DNA from: VAZQ01 sp036498625 | GTDB taxonomy: Bacteria; Pseudomonadota; Alphaproteobacteria; Rhizobiales; Xanthobacteraceae | DNA length: 23,129 nt | Assembly (NCBI GenBank): GCA_036498625.1 | Contig: DASYFD010000014.1 | Span: 1 to 23,129, forward strand | Direction of reading: 5' to 3' | Shown here: in pieces, positions 1-8,302 of the stretch | Position numbering within the stretch: the first letter of the stretch is position 1 | Layout of the letters: each line of letters starts with the position of its first letter | The notes under the pieces: model-generated | What the model was told of the DNA's origin: nothing | Database searches by the model: none | Seen by the model: the letters and a program-made list of their open reading frames with translations, nothing else | Made by a program: the position numbers and the translations under genes

Positions 1-1635
1 AACGTGGCCGACGCGAACGTGTTCGCGCGCGATCCGGTCAACCTGATCCGCATCTTCCAGCTGGCGCAGAAGCACAATCTGGCGTTCCATCCGGATGCGC
101 TGCGGCTCGCCACCCGCTCGCTCAAGCTGATCGACAACGACTTGCGGGAGAACCCGGAGGCGAACCGCCTCTTCCTCGAGATCCTGGTCTCCAAGCGCGC
201 GCCCGAGACCGTGCTGCGCCGCATGAACGAGACCGGCGTGCTCGGCCATTTCGTGCGTGCCTTCGGCCGCATCGTGGCGATGATGCAGTTCAACATGTAC
301 CACCACTACACGGTGGACGAGCACCTGTTGCGCTGCGTCGGCATCCTCTCCGAGATCGATGCCGGCACCAGCCCGGACACCGCGTTCGCGAGCGAGCTGA
401 TGCGCTCGATCCAGCCGCAGCACCGCACGCTGCTCTACATCACGGTGTTCCTGCACGACATCGCCAAGGGGCGGGTCGAAGACCATTCGATCGCCGGCGC
501 CCGCATCGCACGGCGGTTCTGCCCGCGGCTCGGCTGCACGCCGGCGGAGACCGAGATGGTCGCCTGGCTGGTGGAGCAGCACCTGGTGATGTCGTCGGTC
601 GCCCAGTCGCGCGATCTCTCCGACCGCATGACCATCCAGAATTTCGCCGGGGTGGTGCAATCGATCGAGCGCATGAAGCTGCTCACCATCCTGACCACCG
701 CCGACATCAAGGGCGTGGGCCCGGGCGTGTGGAACGGCTGGAAGGCGCAGCTCCTGCGCACGCTCTATTACGAGACCGAGCCGACGTTGACGGGCGGCTT
801 CTCCGAGGTCGACCGCGCCCGGCGGGTGGCGATGGCGCAGGCGGAATTCCGGGCCGAGCTCAAGGACTGGCCGCCGGCCCAGCTCGAGGCCTATGTGGGG
901 CGGCATTATCCGGCCTATTGGCTCAAGGTCGATCTGCCGCAGAAGCTGGCGCATGCCCGCTTCCTGCGCACAGCCGAGCAGGCGGGGAAATCGCTGTCGA
1001 CCGCCATCGGGTTTGATTCCGCGCGCGGCGTGATCGAGCTCACGGTGCTGGCTCCCGACCATCCCTGGCTGCTGTCGATCATCGCGGGCGCCTGCGCCAT
1101 GGCGGGCGCCAATATCGTTGATGCGCAGATCTTCACCACCACCGACGGGCAGGCGCTCGACACCATCGCGGTGTCGCGTGAGTTCGAGCGCGACGAGGAC
1201 GAGGAGCGGCGCGCCGCGCGCGTCGCCGACACCATCGAGCAGGTGCTGCGCGGCGCCATCCAGCTGCCCGAGATGGTGGCGAAGAAGCTGATCACCAAGG
1301 GCCGCTACAAGGCCTTCGCGCTCGAGCCCGAGGTGATGATCAACAACGCCTGGTCGGATCGCTACACCATGGTCGAGGTGACCGGGCTCGACCGGCCCGG
1401 GCTCCTGTTCGAGCTGACCACGACGCTCTCCAAGCTCAACCTGAACATCGGCTCCGCCCATGTGGCGACGTTCGGGGAGCGGGTCGTCGACGTGTTCTAC
1501 ATCACCGATCTGTTCGGGGCCAAGATCACCTCGCCGACCCGCCAGACCGCCATCAAGCGCGCCTTGATCCAGCTCCTGGTGCCGCCCGATCATCAGGCCA
1601 GCGGAAAACCGGCGCGCGCCGCCGTCGCCGGTTAG
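1..1635 (+). CDS. glnD: [Protein-PII] uridylyltransferase / uridylyl-removing enzyme, C-terminal part (5' end outside window)
   Basis: GlnD senses glutamine and uridylylates or deuridylylates PII proteins, so it sits at the top of nitrogen control in the cytoplasm. The frame is open from base 1 and ends at TAG 1633-1635, so this is a 3' fragment of about 544 codons of a protein usually near 900-950 aa. The N-terminal nucleotidyltransferase domain lies upstream of the window. Visible here is an HD domain with the motif HDIAKG (fragment residues about 151-156, counted from the GTG at 4) and a preceding HHYTVDEH histidine cluster. Two ACT domains follow: ACT1 at about 342-400 (start VIELTVLAPDHPW) and ACT2 at about 456-525 (MVEVTGLDRPGLLFEL). 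HD is the uridylyl-removing site and the ACT pair binds glutamine in this family. The GTG at position 4 is internal and not a start. A PBP gene follows 82 nt downstream on the same strand. Confidence 0.97.
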   Translation, partial: NVADANVFARDPVNLIRIFQLAQKHNLAFHPDALRLATRSLKLIDNDLRENPEANRLFLEILVSKRAPETVLRRMNETGVLGHFVRAFGRIVAMMQFNMYHHYTVDEHLLRCVGILSEIDAGTSPDTAFASELMRSIQPQHRTLLYITVFLHDIAKGRVEDHSIAGARIARRFCPRLGCTPAETEMVAWLVEQHLVMSSVAQSRDLSDRMTIQNFAGVVQSIERMKLLTILTTADIKGVGPGVWNGWKAQLLRTLYYETEPTLTGGFSEVDRARRVAMAQAEFRAELKDWPPAQLEAYVGRHYPAYWLKVDLPQKLAHARFLRTAEQAGKSLSTAIGFDSARGVIELTVLAPDHPWLLSIIAGACAMAGANIVDAQIFTTTDGQALDTIAVSREFERDEDEERRAARVADTIEQVLRGAIQLPEMVAKKLITKGRYKAFALEPEVMINNAWSDRYTMVEVTGLDRPGLLFELTTTLSKLNLNIGSAHVATFGERVVDVFYITDLFGAKITSPTRQTAIKRALIQLLVPPDHQASGKPARAAVAG

Positions 1636-1717
1636 TATCCGGGCACCGGGCTCACCGGTAACCGCACCTTAAACCCCGCTATCTAGGCTGCCCCCGGGGA
1701 CCTCCAGGGGGAATCGC

Positions 1718-3775
1718 GTGGCCGACTCCGACAGCTCGCAAGCGCGACCGGCTCGCCCCAAAGGCGCGGCCAAATCCGGGCGCAAACCTGCCGGCAAGCG
1801 CAAGCCGACCGGCCGCGATGCGCCATCCCGCTCGCTCACGCGCCGCCTGGTCTATTGGGGGGCGGTGCTGTGCCTCTGGGGGCTGATCGCGGCGGGCGGC
1901 GCCATCGCGTTCGTCGCATCCACGCTGCCGCCGATCCAATCGCTCGCCATCCCCAAGCGCCCGCCCTCGATCGAGATCGTGGGGCTCGACGGCAAGCCGT
2001 TGGCCGTGCGCGGCGAGATGGGCGGCGCGGCGGTGGCGCTCAGGGACCTACCGCCTTATCTGCCGCGCGCCTTCATCGCGATCGAGGACCGCCGCTTCTT
2101 TCATCACTACGGCGTCGACCCGATCGGGCTTACCCGCGCCATGGTCGCCAATGCGGTGCACCGGGGGGTCGCGCAAGGCGGCTCGACCATCACCCAGCAG
2201 CTCGCCAAGAACCTGTTCCTCAACCAGCAGCGCACGCTCTGGCGCAAGATGCAGGAGCTGGTGCTGGCGCTGTGGATCGAGCGCAAATTCAGCAAGAACG
2301 AGATTCTGGAGCTTTATCTCAACCGGGTCTATTTCGGCTCCGGCGCCTACGGGGTGGAAGCAGCCGCACAGCGCTATTTCGGCAAGCCCGCGCGCGACGT
2401 GAAGCTCGCCGAGGCCGCCATGCTGGCGGGCCTGGTCAAATCGCCGACCCGTTTGGCGCCGAGCCGCAATCCGGACGGGGCCGAGCGCCGTGCCCAGATC
2501 GTGCTGGCCGCCATGGCGGACGCGGAATTCATCACCGAGACCATGGCCAAGACCGCCATGGCGCAACCCGCCCATGCGGTGAAACCCACCGGAGCCGGCA
2601 GCGTCGGCTACGTGGCCGACTGGATCATGGACGTGCTCGACGATCTGGTCGGCCATGTGGACGACGATCTCAAGGTCGAGACCTCGATCGATCCGGCCTT
2701 GCAGGCCGCGGCCGAGAAGGCGCTGGTCGAGGAGCTGGCACAGAAGGGCCAGAAGTTCGACGTCGAGCAGGGCGCCCTGGTGGCCATGACACCCGACGGC
2801 GCGGTGCGCGCCATGGTGGGCGGCAAGAACTACGCGGAAAGCCAGTTCAACCGCGCGGTGGCGGCGAAACGCCAGCCGGGCTCCGCCTTCAAGCCGTTCG
2901 TGTACCTGACCGCGCTCGAGCACGGGCTCACGCCCGACACGGTGCGCGAGGATCGCCCGATCGCGCTCAAGAACTGGAAGCCGGAGAACTACGGCCACCA
3001 ATATCTCGGACCGGTGACGCTCACCCAGGCTCTGTCGCAGTCCCTCAACACCGTGTCGGTGCGCCTGACGCTCGAGTTCGGGCCCGCTTCGGTCGCCAAG
3101 ACCGCCTATCGGCTCGGCATCGCCTCCAAGCTCGAGCCCAATCCGTCGCTCGCGCTCGGCACCTCGGAAGTCTCCTTGATCGAGCTGGTCGCCGCCTATG
3201 CGCCGTTCGCCAACGGCGGCAGCGCGATCGCGACCCATGTGGTGGAGCGCGTGCGCACCGCGGCCGGCAAGACGCTCTACACCCGCACGACCCCGAACTA
3301 CGGGCGGATCATCGATGCGCGCTATGTGGGCATGATGAACGCCATGATGCACGAGACCCTGACCAGCGGCACCGCCCACAGCGCGCAGCTCGCAGGCTGG
3401 CCGGCGGCCGGCAAGACCGGCACCAGCCAGGATTTCCGCGATGCCTGGTTCATCGGCTATACGGGCCACCTGGTGACCGGGGTGTGGCTCGGCAACGACG
3501 ATTCCTCGCCGACCCGCAAGGCGACCGGTGGCGGCCTGCCGGTGGAGATCTGGTCGCACTTCATGAAGCCGGCGCATCAAGGCGTGGCGATCGCGGGGCT
3601 GCCGGAAATCGAGACCGGCGGCCTCTCGCTCACCGCGATGCTGGCGCCGGGCGGGCCGGGCGGAACTCCGATCCCGCCGGCACCGGTCGGCGTATCGTCG
3701 GGCGCGCCCGGGCGCAACGACCGCAGCACCAGCCTCGACGGCTGGTTGCTCGACCGGTTGTTCGGGCGGCGGTAG
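1718..3775 (+). CDS. Class A penicillin-binding protein (PBP1A family, GT51 + transpeptidase)
   Basis: A bifunctional peptidoglycan synthase of 685 aa, anchored in the inner membrane and acting in the periplasm. A basic cytoplasmic tail (1-43) precedes one membrane segment (about 44-68). The GT51 glycosyltransferase domain shows EDRRFFHHYGVD (catalytic Glu about 123), GGSTITQQLAKNLFL (154-168), and the KNEILELYLNRVYFGSGAYG block near 193-212. The transpeptidase domain carries all three penicilloyl-serine motifs: SAFK (nucleophile S389), SLN (442-444) and KTG (566-568). The C-terminal tail (about 625-685) is Gly/Pro-rich and probably disordered. The GTG start at 1718 is chosen because AGGGGGA lies 5-6 nt upstream. 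The protein lacks the long insertions of enterobacterial MrcA, so no symbol is assigned. It follows glnD by 82 nt and converges on the metallopeptidase gene. Confidence 0.95.
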   Translation: MADSDSSQARPARPKGAAKSGRKPAGKRKPTGRDAPSRSLTRRLVYWGAVLCLWGLIAAGGAIAFVASTLPPIQSLAIPKRPPSIEIVGLDGKPLAVRGEMGGAAVALRDLPPYLPRAFIAIEDRRFFHHYGVDPIGLTRAMVANAVHRGVAQGGSTITQQLAKNLFLNQQRTLWRKMQELVLALWIERKFSKNEILELYLNRVYFGSGAYGVEAAAQRYFGKPARDVKLAEAAMLAGLVKSPTRLAPSRNPDGAERRAQIVLAAMADAEFITETMAKTAMAQPAHAVKPTGAGSVGYVADWIMDVLDDLVGHVDDDLKVETSIDPALQAAAEKALVEELAQKGQKFDVEQGALVAMTPDGAVRAMVGGKNYAESQFNRAVAAKRQPGSAFKPFVYLTALEHGLTPDTVREDRPIALKNWKPENYGHQYLGPVTLTQALSQSLNTVSVRLTLEFGPASVAKTAYRLGIASKLEPNPSLALGTSEVSLIELVAAYAPFANGGSAIATHVVERVRTAAGKTLYTRTTPNYGRIIDARYVGMMNAMMHETLTSGTAHSAQLAGWPAAGKTGTSQDFRDAWFIGYTGHLVTGVWLGNDDSSPTRKATGGGLPVEIWSHFMKPAHQGVAIAGLPEIETGGLSLTAMLAPGGPGGTPIPPAPVGVSSGAPGRNDRSTSLDGWLLDRLFGRR

Positions 3776-3858
3776 GGCCGAGACGGACAGCAGCACCCGG
3801 CTCCTCGGACGGAGCGCTCAACGCTCACCCCTCTTCAAAGACTCACGCACCGGCCGCG

Positions 3859-4638
3859 CTACGCGCGCCGGCTGGGACGCGCCTTCGGGGCCAGGCCGTA
3901 GCGGTGCAGGTCGGTGCCGTGGGCATCGAGCCAGGTCTTGGCGCGCTCGTAGTCGGCATCGAGCCGCTCCACCAGCCGCCAGAAGCGCGGCGAGTGGTTG
4001 AGCTCCTTGAGATGCGCGACCTCGTGCGCCGCCAGATAATCGAGCGCGAACGAGGGCGCCAGGATGAGCCGCCAGGAGAACGACAGCACGCCGGTGTTGG
4101 AGCACGAGCCCCAGCGGCTCGATTGATCCCGGATCGAGATGCGCTTGATGTCGATGCCCAGTCGCGCCGCATAGCGGCTGCTGGCGGCTTCCAGATCGCG
4201 ACGCGCCTCGCGCTTGAGGAAGTCGCCGATGCGGCGATCGAGATGCGGCGGCTCGCCGGCCACGCACATGAGGCGCTGGCCGCGCTCGTCGGTCTCGGTC
4301 CACACCGTGCCGCGCACGCCGCGCCGGTGCACGATCTTGTGCAGGATGCCGCGCAGCGGAACCTCGACGCCGTGCACGAAGGGCGCCGCCTCCGGCAAGC
4401 GCTTGAGGCGCGCTGCAATCCATCCGCCATGCTGCTGCGCAAAGTCGCGCGCTTCGCGCACGCTGCCGCGCGGCGGCATGGTGAGAACGACCTCGTGCAA
4501 TGCCGCATCGATGCGCAGCGTGTAGCGGCGCGCCTGGCGGTGCCGCCGCAAGCGCACCAGGAAGACCGATTTGTCGAAAATGATTTCCAGCGCCGACGGT
4601 TCGGTCGGACGACGATAGAGCAGTGCGCGCAACGACAT
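3859..4638 (-). CDS. YgjP-like (DUF45 / M48-annotated) zinc metallopeptidase
   Basis: A predicted cytoplasmic zinc metallopeptidase of 259 aa from the YgjP/WLM-like family, often annotated as M48 family metallopeptidase; its substrate is unknown. The diagnostic part is near the C-terminus: RWGSCS (about 175-180), then the zinc site HEVAH (205-209) followed by ELNHSPRFW with a probable third ligand H215. No signal peptide or membrane segment is seen. The frame extends upstream to a TTG at 4767, but those 43 extra residues look non-coding. I prefer the ATG at 4638, where the family-like sequence begins (MSLRALLYRR); its SD is weak (GGGTGG, about 10 nt upstream). It is convergent with the PBP gene. 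It is separated from phaZ upstream by a 384-nt gap, so it probably has its own promoter. Confidence 0.9.
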   Translation of the reverse strand: MSLRALLYRRPTEPSALEIIFDKSVFLVRLRRHRQARRYTLRIDAALHEVVLTMPPRGSVREARDFAQQHGGWIAARLKRLPEAAPFVHGVEVPLRGILHKIVHRRGVRGTVWTETDERGQRLMCVAGEPPHLDRRIGDFLKREARRDLEAASSRYAARLGIDIKRISIRDQSSRWGSCSNTGVLSFSWRLILAPSFALDYLAAHEVAHLKELNHSPRFWRLVERLDADYERAKTWLDAHGTDLHRYGLAPKARPSRRA

Positions 4639-5022
4639 GGCCGTAAATCCACCCACAAAAGCGTTCCCGGGCGAAATACTGCCATAACCGCAATGGGCCG
4701 CGGCATGGTCGATCGCAAATAAACCTCTTCCCCAAGGACACGGGCCTCGATGGCGGTGTCCCCACAACAGCTAGGGCCTCGTATCCACTGAATCTCTGTT
4801 CATAGCTTCTCCCAGCGGCTCCTGGGGCGGCGCCCCGAAGTCACCCCTGAACGGCTTCGCGATCATGCCAGAAATGCAATATATAACAGTGACTTGCGAG
4901 AAAAGCGCCGGACCCCGCGGGTGCGAATCATGAAGAAACCCAGGCAGGACGGGCTTTGCTGGCCTTTTGCCACACTGGCGTACCGCTGCGGGCGCCGCTC
5001 TGGGCCGGCCGATCGGGTTGGC
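4639..5022. other. Intergenic gap between phaZ 3' end and metallopeptidase 5' end
   Basis: This 384-nt stretch holds no conserved gene that I recognise. It contains the untranslated leader of the metallopeptidase on the minus strand, a strong-SD 10-codon ORF (4771-4803, minus), a small GC hairpin at 4826-4838 (GGGGC/GCCCC with a 3-nt loop), and a short AT-rich patch around 4874-4888 (ATGCAATATATAACA) that could carry a promoter -10 element. The large plus-strand open frame that begins at 4894 is the antisense shadow of phaZ. Confidence 0.6.
4771..4803 (-). CDS. Possible 10-residue leader peptide upstream of the metallopeptidase gene
   Basis: On the minus strand GGGAGAAGCT lies directly before an ATG at 4803, which gives an ideal SD spacing of about 5 nt from GGAG. 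The reading frame is MNRDSVDTRP followed by TAG (4771-4773). The metallopeptidase ATG is 132 nt further downstream. A GC hairpin (minus strand GGGGC-GCC-GCCCC) sits about 22 nt upstream of the ATG. The SD is better than that of the metallopeptidase itself. Nothing in the peptide (no run of a regulatory amino acid) points to classical attenuation, so function is open and the ORF may be fortuitous. Confidence 0.3.
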   Translation of the reverse strand: MNRDSVDTRP

Positions 5023-6513
5023 TTATTCGCCGACCGCCGACGCGTCCGCCGTTGTGGCAGGCGCCGTCATCTTGTCGGCGGCGGCCGACCTCGAGCCCTT
5101 GGGCTTTGCAGTCGCGAGGTTTGCATTGGCGGCGGCCGGCTTGCCGCCGCGTCCATCCTGGCCATTGTTGGACAGTACGAAGTCCGAGATCCGCGGCGCG
5201 ATCTCGGCGCGATAGCGCGACCCGTTGAACACGCCGTAATGGCCCACGCCCGGCTGCATCCAATGGGACTTCTTATCGGCCGGGATGTTCACGCAGAGCC
5301 CATGCGCCGCTTCGGTCTGTCCGAGGCCCGAAATGTCGTCGTTCTCGCCCTCGACCGTGAGCAGCGCGACCCGGCGGATGCAGGCCGGATCGACCGGCGC
5401 GCCACGATGGGTCATGGTGCCGGTCGGCAGAGCGTGGCGCACGAACACGGTATCGACCGTCTGCAGATAGTACTCGGCGCTCAAATCCATCACTGCCAGA
5501 TATTCGTCGTAGAACTCGCGATGCTTCTGCGCGGAATCGCCGTCGCCCTTGACCAGATGGGTGAACAGGTTGCGATGCGCCTCGATGTGGCGCTCGAGAT
5601 TCATGCTGACGAAGCCGTTGAGCTGCAGGAAGCCCGGGTAGACGTCGCGCATCAGCCCGGGATTGGGAAACGGCACCTTGGTGATGACGTGCTGGCGGAA
5701 CCAGTCGATGCCGCGCCGCTCGGCGAGCTCGTTCACCGCGGTCGGATTGGCGCGCGTATCGATCGGGCCGCCCATCAGCACCATGGAATGCGGCACATAG
5801 GGGTCGTCGGTCGCCTCCATGCGGGCGACCGCGGCCATCACCGGCACCGACGGCTGGCACACCGCCAGCACATGCACGTCACCGCTGAGCAGGTGGAGCA
5901 TCGAGATCACGTAGTCGATATAGTCGTCGAGATCGAAACGGCCCTGGGCGAGCGGAACCATGCGGGCGTCGGCCCAATCGGTGACATAGATGTCGTGGTA
6001 GGGCAGCAGGCCTTCCACGGTCCCGCGCAACAGGGTGGCATAGTGGCCCGACAAGGGCGCCACGATCAGCAGCCGCGGCTGCGGCCGGCGCGGCCGCCGC
6101 TCGAAGGAGCGCTCGAAATGCAGCAATCGGCAGAACGGCCGCTCCCACACTGTCGAAATCTTGACCGGGATGCGTTCTCCACCGATCAGGGTGGAGTCGA
6201 TCCGCCATTCGGGCTTGCCGTAGCGGCGGGTCGAGCGCTCGAACATCTCGCAGGCGGCCGCAACCGTCTTGCCGAACTGGGTATGGGCCATGGGATTGGC
6301 CGGATTCTTGAAGAACAAGCGGGTCGCGTCCGCCAGGGCGCGGGACGGATTGAGCGACGCCTGGCTCATCTCGTAGAACCAGTAGTACGGCCCGGCAAGC
6401 ATCGGGCCATGGCCCACCACTGCGGCCGGCGCACCGCCGAATTCGCCAATCGCCATTGCCCCGGTCCCCAGCGGATCTTGCTGCACTGCAGCAGGGTGTC
6501 GTTTTTCTGTCAC
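5023..6513 (-). CDS. phaZ: Intracellular polyhydroxyalkanoate (PHB) depolymerase, cysteine-nucleophile type
   Basis: Mobilises the storage polymer polyhydroxybutyrate on granules in the cytoplasm. The 496-aa protein begins with the family N-terminus (YYWFYEMSQASLNPSRALAD, about 43-62). It then has an alpha/beta-hydrolase core in which the lipase-box serine is replaced by cysteine: CQPSVP with C219. The remaining triad is probably Asp 392 (VEGENDDISG) and His 425 (GVGHYGVFNG). Cysteine at this position is the known hallmark of Ralstonia PhaZ1-type intracellular enzymes. No signal peptide is seen. The last ~50 residues are Ala/Lys-rich and low-complexity. The GTG start at 6513 is supported by AAGG 8 nt upstream; ATG at residue 20 (6456) is an alternative. 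It lies 76 nt downstream of the ABC permease gene on the same strand, so co-transcription is possible. Confidence 0.95.
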   Translation of the reverse strand: MTEKRHPAAVQQDPLGTGAMAIGEFGGAPAAVVGHGPMLAGPYYWFYEMSQASLNPSRALADATRLFFKNPANPMAHTQFGKTVAAACEMFERSTRRYGKPEWRIDSTLIGGERIPVKISTVWERPFCRLLHFERSFERRPRRPQPRLLIVAPLSGHYATLLRGTVEGLLPYHDIYVTDWADARMVPLAQGRFDLDDYIDYVISMLHLLSGDVHVLAVCQPSVPVMAAVARMEATDDPYVPHSMVLMGGPIDTRANPTAVNELAERRGIDWFRQHVITKVPFPNPGLMRDVYPGFLQLNGFVSMNLERHIEAHRNLFTHLVKGDGDSAQKHREFYDEYLAVMDLSAEYYLQTVDTVFVRHALPTGTMTHRGAPVDPACIRRVALLTVEGENDDISGLGQTEAAHGLCVNIPADKKSHWMQPGVGHYGVFNGSRYRAEIAPRISDFVLSNNGQDGRGGKPAAANANLATAKPKGSRSAAADKMTAPATTADASAVGE

Positions 6514-6589
6514 GCAGTCAACCTTATGGCAAGGATTCTGCCAGCCCCTTAAAATATGGGGATTGCTCCGGTTTCGGTAAACAGGATGA

Positions 6590-7411
6590 TTATTCGCCGG
6601 ACTGCAGCAGTGAGCCCTGCCGGCGGGCGCTTTTCAGAAGCTGCAAAAAGGCGACGACCGCGGCGGTGAAATAGAGCGCATTGAGGGCCAGCGCCTGCGC
6701 CATGAGATCGGCGCGAAAGACGTGGTCCATCACCAGGGCCCGCATGCCCTCGAACACATAGGTCGGCGGCAAGGCCCAGGAGACCATCTGCAGCCAGTGC
6801 GGCAGCGTCGCCACCGGATAGTAGACGCAGGTGAGCGGCATCAGCACGAACATCAGGGTCCAGGCCAGGCTTTCGGCCCCCATGCCGTTGCGCAACAGCA
6901 CCCCGGACACCACGATGCCGACCGACCAGCTGGTGAGGATGAGGTTGGCGAAGAACGCAGCGAGCCCGAACCCCAGCCCGTAGATGTTGAACCCGAACAG
7001 GACGATCGCGAGCAGCGAGACCGGCACCATGCCGATCGCCAGGCGCACGATGCTCATGATCATCAGGGCGGCGACGAACTCGATCGGCCGCAGCGGGCTG
7101 ATCATCAGGTTGCCGAGGTTGCGCGCCCACATCTCCTCCAAAAATGACACCGAGAACCCGAGCTGGCCGCGGAACAAAATGTCCCACAGCAGCACCGCGC
7201 CGATGAACATGCCGCCGGCGCGCGCGAAGAAGCCGGCGTTCTGCGAGATGTAGAGCTGCAGAAACCCCCAGACGAACAATTGCATGGTGGGCCAGTAGAT
7301 GAGCTCGAGCACGCGCGGCCACGACGAGCGTAAAAGGTACAGATAGCGCAGCACCATCGCGGCCACCCGATGCGGCGCGAACGCGATCGCGCTGGCGTTC
7401 TGCGCGCTCAT
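6590..7411 (-). CDS. ABC-2 type transporter permease
   Basis: Integral inner-membrane subunit of an ABC exporter, 273 aa from the ATG at 7411. Hydrophobic segments are visible near the first third (YWPTMQLFVWGFLQLYI) and then in a run of five or so up to the C-terminus (for example LAIGMVPVSLLAIVLFGF and LNALYFTAAVVAFLQLL), the ABC-2 permease layout. The frame is open further upstream inside the ATPase gene. The ATG at 7411 is chosen because it overlaps the ATPase stop in the arrangement ATGA (7408-7411), which implies translational coupling. The pair resembles NodJ/YadH-type ABC-2 exporters of lipids, drugs or polysaccharides, but the substrate cannot be read from the sequence. The phaZ gene follows 76 nt downstream. 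Confidence 0.92.
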   Translation of the reverse strand: MSAQNASAIAFAPHRVAAMVLRYLYLLRSSWPRVLELIYWPTMQLFVWGFLQLYISQNAGFFARAGGMFIGAVLLWDILFRGQLGFSVSFLEEMWARNLGNLMISPLRPIEFVAALMIMSIVRLAIGMVPVSLLAIVLFGFNIYGLGFGLAAFFANLILTSWSVGIVVSGVLLRNGMGAESLAWTLMFVLMPLTCVYYPVATLPHWLQMVSWALPPTYVFEGMRALVMDHVFRADLMAQALALNALYFTAAVVAFLQLLKSARRQGSLLQSGE

Positions 7412-8169
7412 TGCGCGGCCTCGCGCGCCTCGCCGCGGCCGCGCGCCACGTCGAGAAACACCTCCTCGAGGGTCTGGCGGCCATAGCGGGTCAACAGCCG
7501 GGCCGGCGCGTCGTCGTCCTCGATGCGCCCGCGCTTCATCATGATGACGCGCTCGCACAACCGCTCGACCTCGGCCATGTTGTGGGAGGCGAGCAGCACG
7601 GTCGCGCCGTGTTGCTCGCGAAAGCGCTCGAGGCGCGCGCGCACCCAGTCGGCAGTGTCGGGATCGAGCGATGCGGTCGGCTCGTCGAGCAACAGAACGT
7701 CGGGCCGGTTGATCAGCGCCTTGGCCAAGGCGACGCGGGTCTTCTGCCCGGCCGAGAGCTTACCGGTCGGCCGGTCGAGGAACTCGCGCAGCTCCAGCTG
7801 CTCGGCGATCTCGGCGATGCGGGCGCTGAGATCCGCGACCGCATAGAGCTTGCCGAACACCTTGAGGTTCTGCCGCACCGTGAGCCGGTGCGGCATGTCG
7901 ATATAGGGGCTTTCGAAATTTATCCGGTGCAGCACCTGGTAGCGCTGGCGCGGCATCTCGGCGCCCAGCACCTTGGCGCTGCCGGAGGTCGGCATAACCA
8001 GCCCCAGGATCATCGCGATGGTGGTGGTCTTGCCGGCGCCGTTGCCGCCGAGCAGGCCGGTCATCGAGCCGGGCGCGAGCGCAAACGAGATGCCGTCGAC
8101 CGCGCGGGTGGCGCCGTAGACTTTCACGAGTTGATCGACCGCGATGGCGGGTTGGACGGGTACGAGCAC
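7408..8169 (-). CDS. ABC transporter ATP-binding protein (ABC-2 exporter)
   Basis: Nucleotide-binding subunit that pairs with the overlapping permease. With the GTG start at 8169 it is 253 aa. It has Walker A GGNGAGKT (41-48), a signature in the slightly divergent form LSAGQ (138-142, usually LSGGQ), Walker B VLLLDEP (158-164) with the following D-loop ASLDP, and the H-loop histidine H196. The frame runs upstream to 8322, but the extra 51 residues are Arg/Gly-rich, unlike the family, and would overlap the divergent regB start. The GTG at 8169 has GGTGGA a few bases upstream and leaves a sensible N-terminus of about 10 residues before the first beta strand. The gene is divergent from regB with 133 nt between starts. 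Confidence 0.93.
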   Translation of the reverse strand: MLVPVQPAIAVDQLVKVYGATRAVDGISFALAPGSMTGLLGGNGAGKTTTIAMILGLVMPTSGSAKVLGAEMPRQRYQVLHRINFESPYIDMPHRLTVRQNLKVFGKLYAVADLSARIAEIAEQLELREFLDRPTGKLSAGQKTRVALAKALINRPDVLLLDEPTASLDPDTADWVRARLERFREQHGATVLLASHNMAEVERLCERVIMMKRGRIEDDDAPARLLTRYGRQTLEEVFLDVARGRGEAREAAQ

Positions 8170-8302
8170 GATTCCACCAGAATGCCGGACAAGCCCGCCA
8201 GATGTGAGCCCGCCCGGCGCGCGGCGCAAGCCCTGCCGCGGTCCGGCGATCCGCCGCGGCCCGCAAGGTTGAGCGCGCGGCCCGATCCAGTAGATTGGGG
8301 TC
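8170..8302. promoter_or_regulatory. Divergent intergenic region between ABC ATPase gene and regB
   Basis: These 133 nt must hold promoters for two divergent units, the ABC exporter (minus) and regB (plus). The stretch is very GC-rich. I see no convincing sigma70-like boxes and no match to the published RegR/ActR-type box in it. A GGGG at 8297-8300 probably acts as the SD of regB. Confidence 0.45.

Noticed and set aside
2048..3796. 582-codon minus-strand open frame antisense to the PBP gene
   Set aside because: Composition is that of an antisense shadow and the PBP motifs on the plus strand are complete.
3812..3825. GAGCG/CGCTC hairpin between the convergent PBP and metallopeptidase genes as a terminator
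   Set aside because: Only a 5-bp stem without a T-run; not distinguishable from chance in GC-rich DNA.
1855..4722. 955-codon plus-strand open frame across the PBP gene and into the metallopeptidase region
   Set aside because: It overlaps two strongly conserved genes in another frame, is Arg/Gly/Ala-rich with no recognisable motif, and is explained by high third-position GC.
4639..4767. 43-residue N-terminal extension of the metallopeptidase from TTG 4767
   Set aside because: No SD, rare start codon, composition unlike the family, and MSLRALLYRR is a plausible native start.
4894..6552. 552-codon plus-strand open frame antisense to phaZ
   Set aside because: His/Arg/Gly-rich shadow of phaZ, whose active-site residues and family N-terminus are clear on the minus strand.
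7412..7558. N-terminal extension of the ABC permease to 7558
   Set aside because: The extra 49 residues are Arg-rich shadow of the ATPase C-terminus, and the ATGA overlap at 7408-7411 gives a better start.
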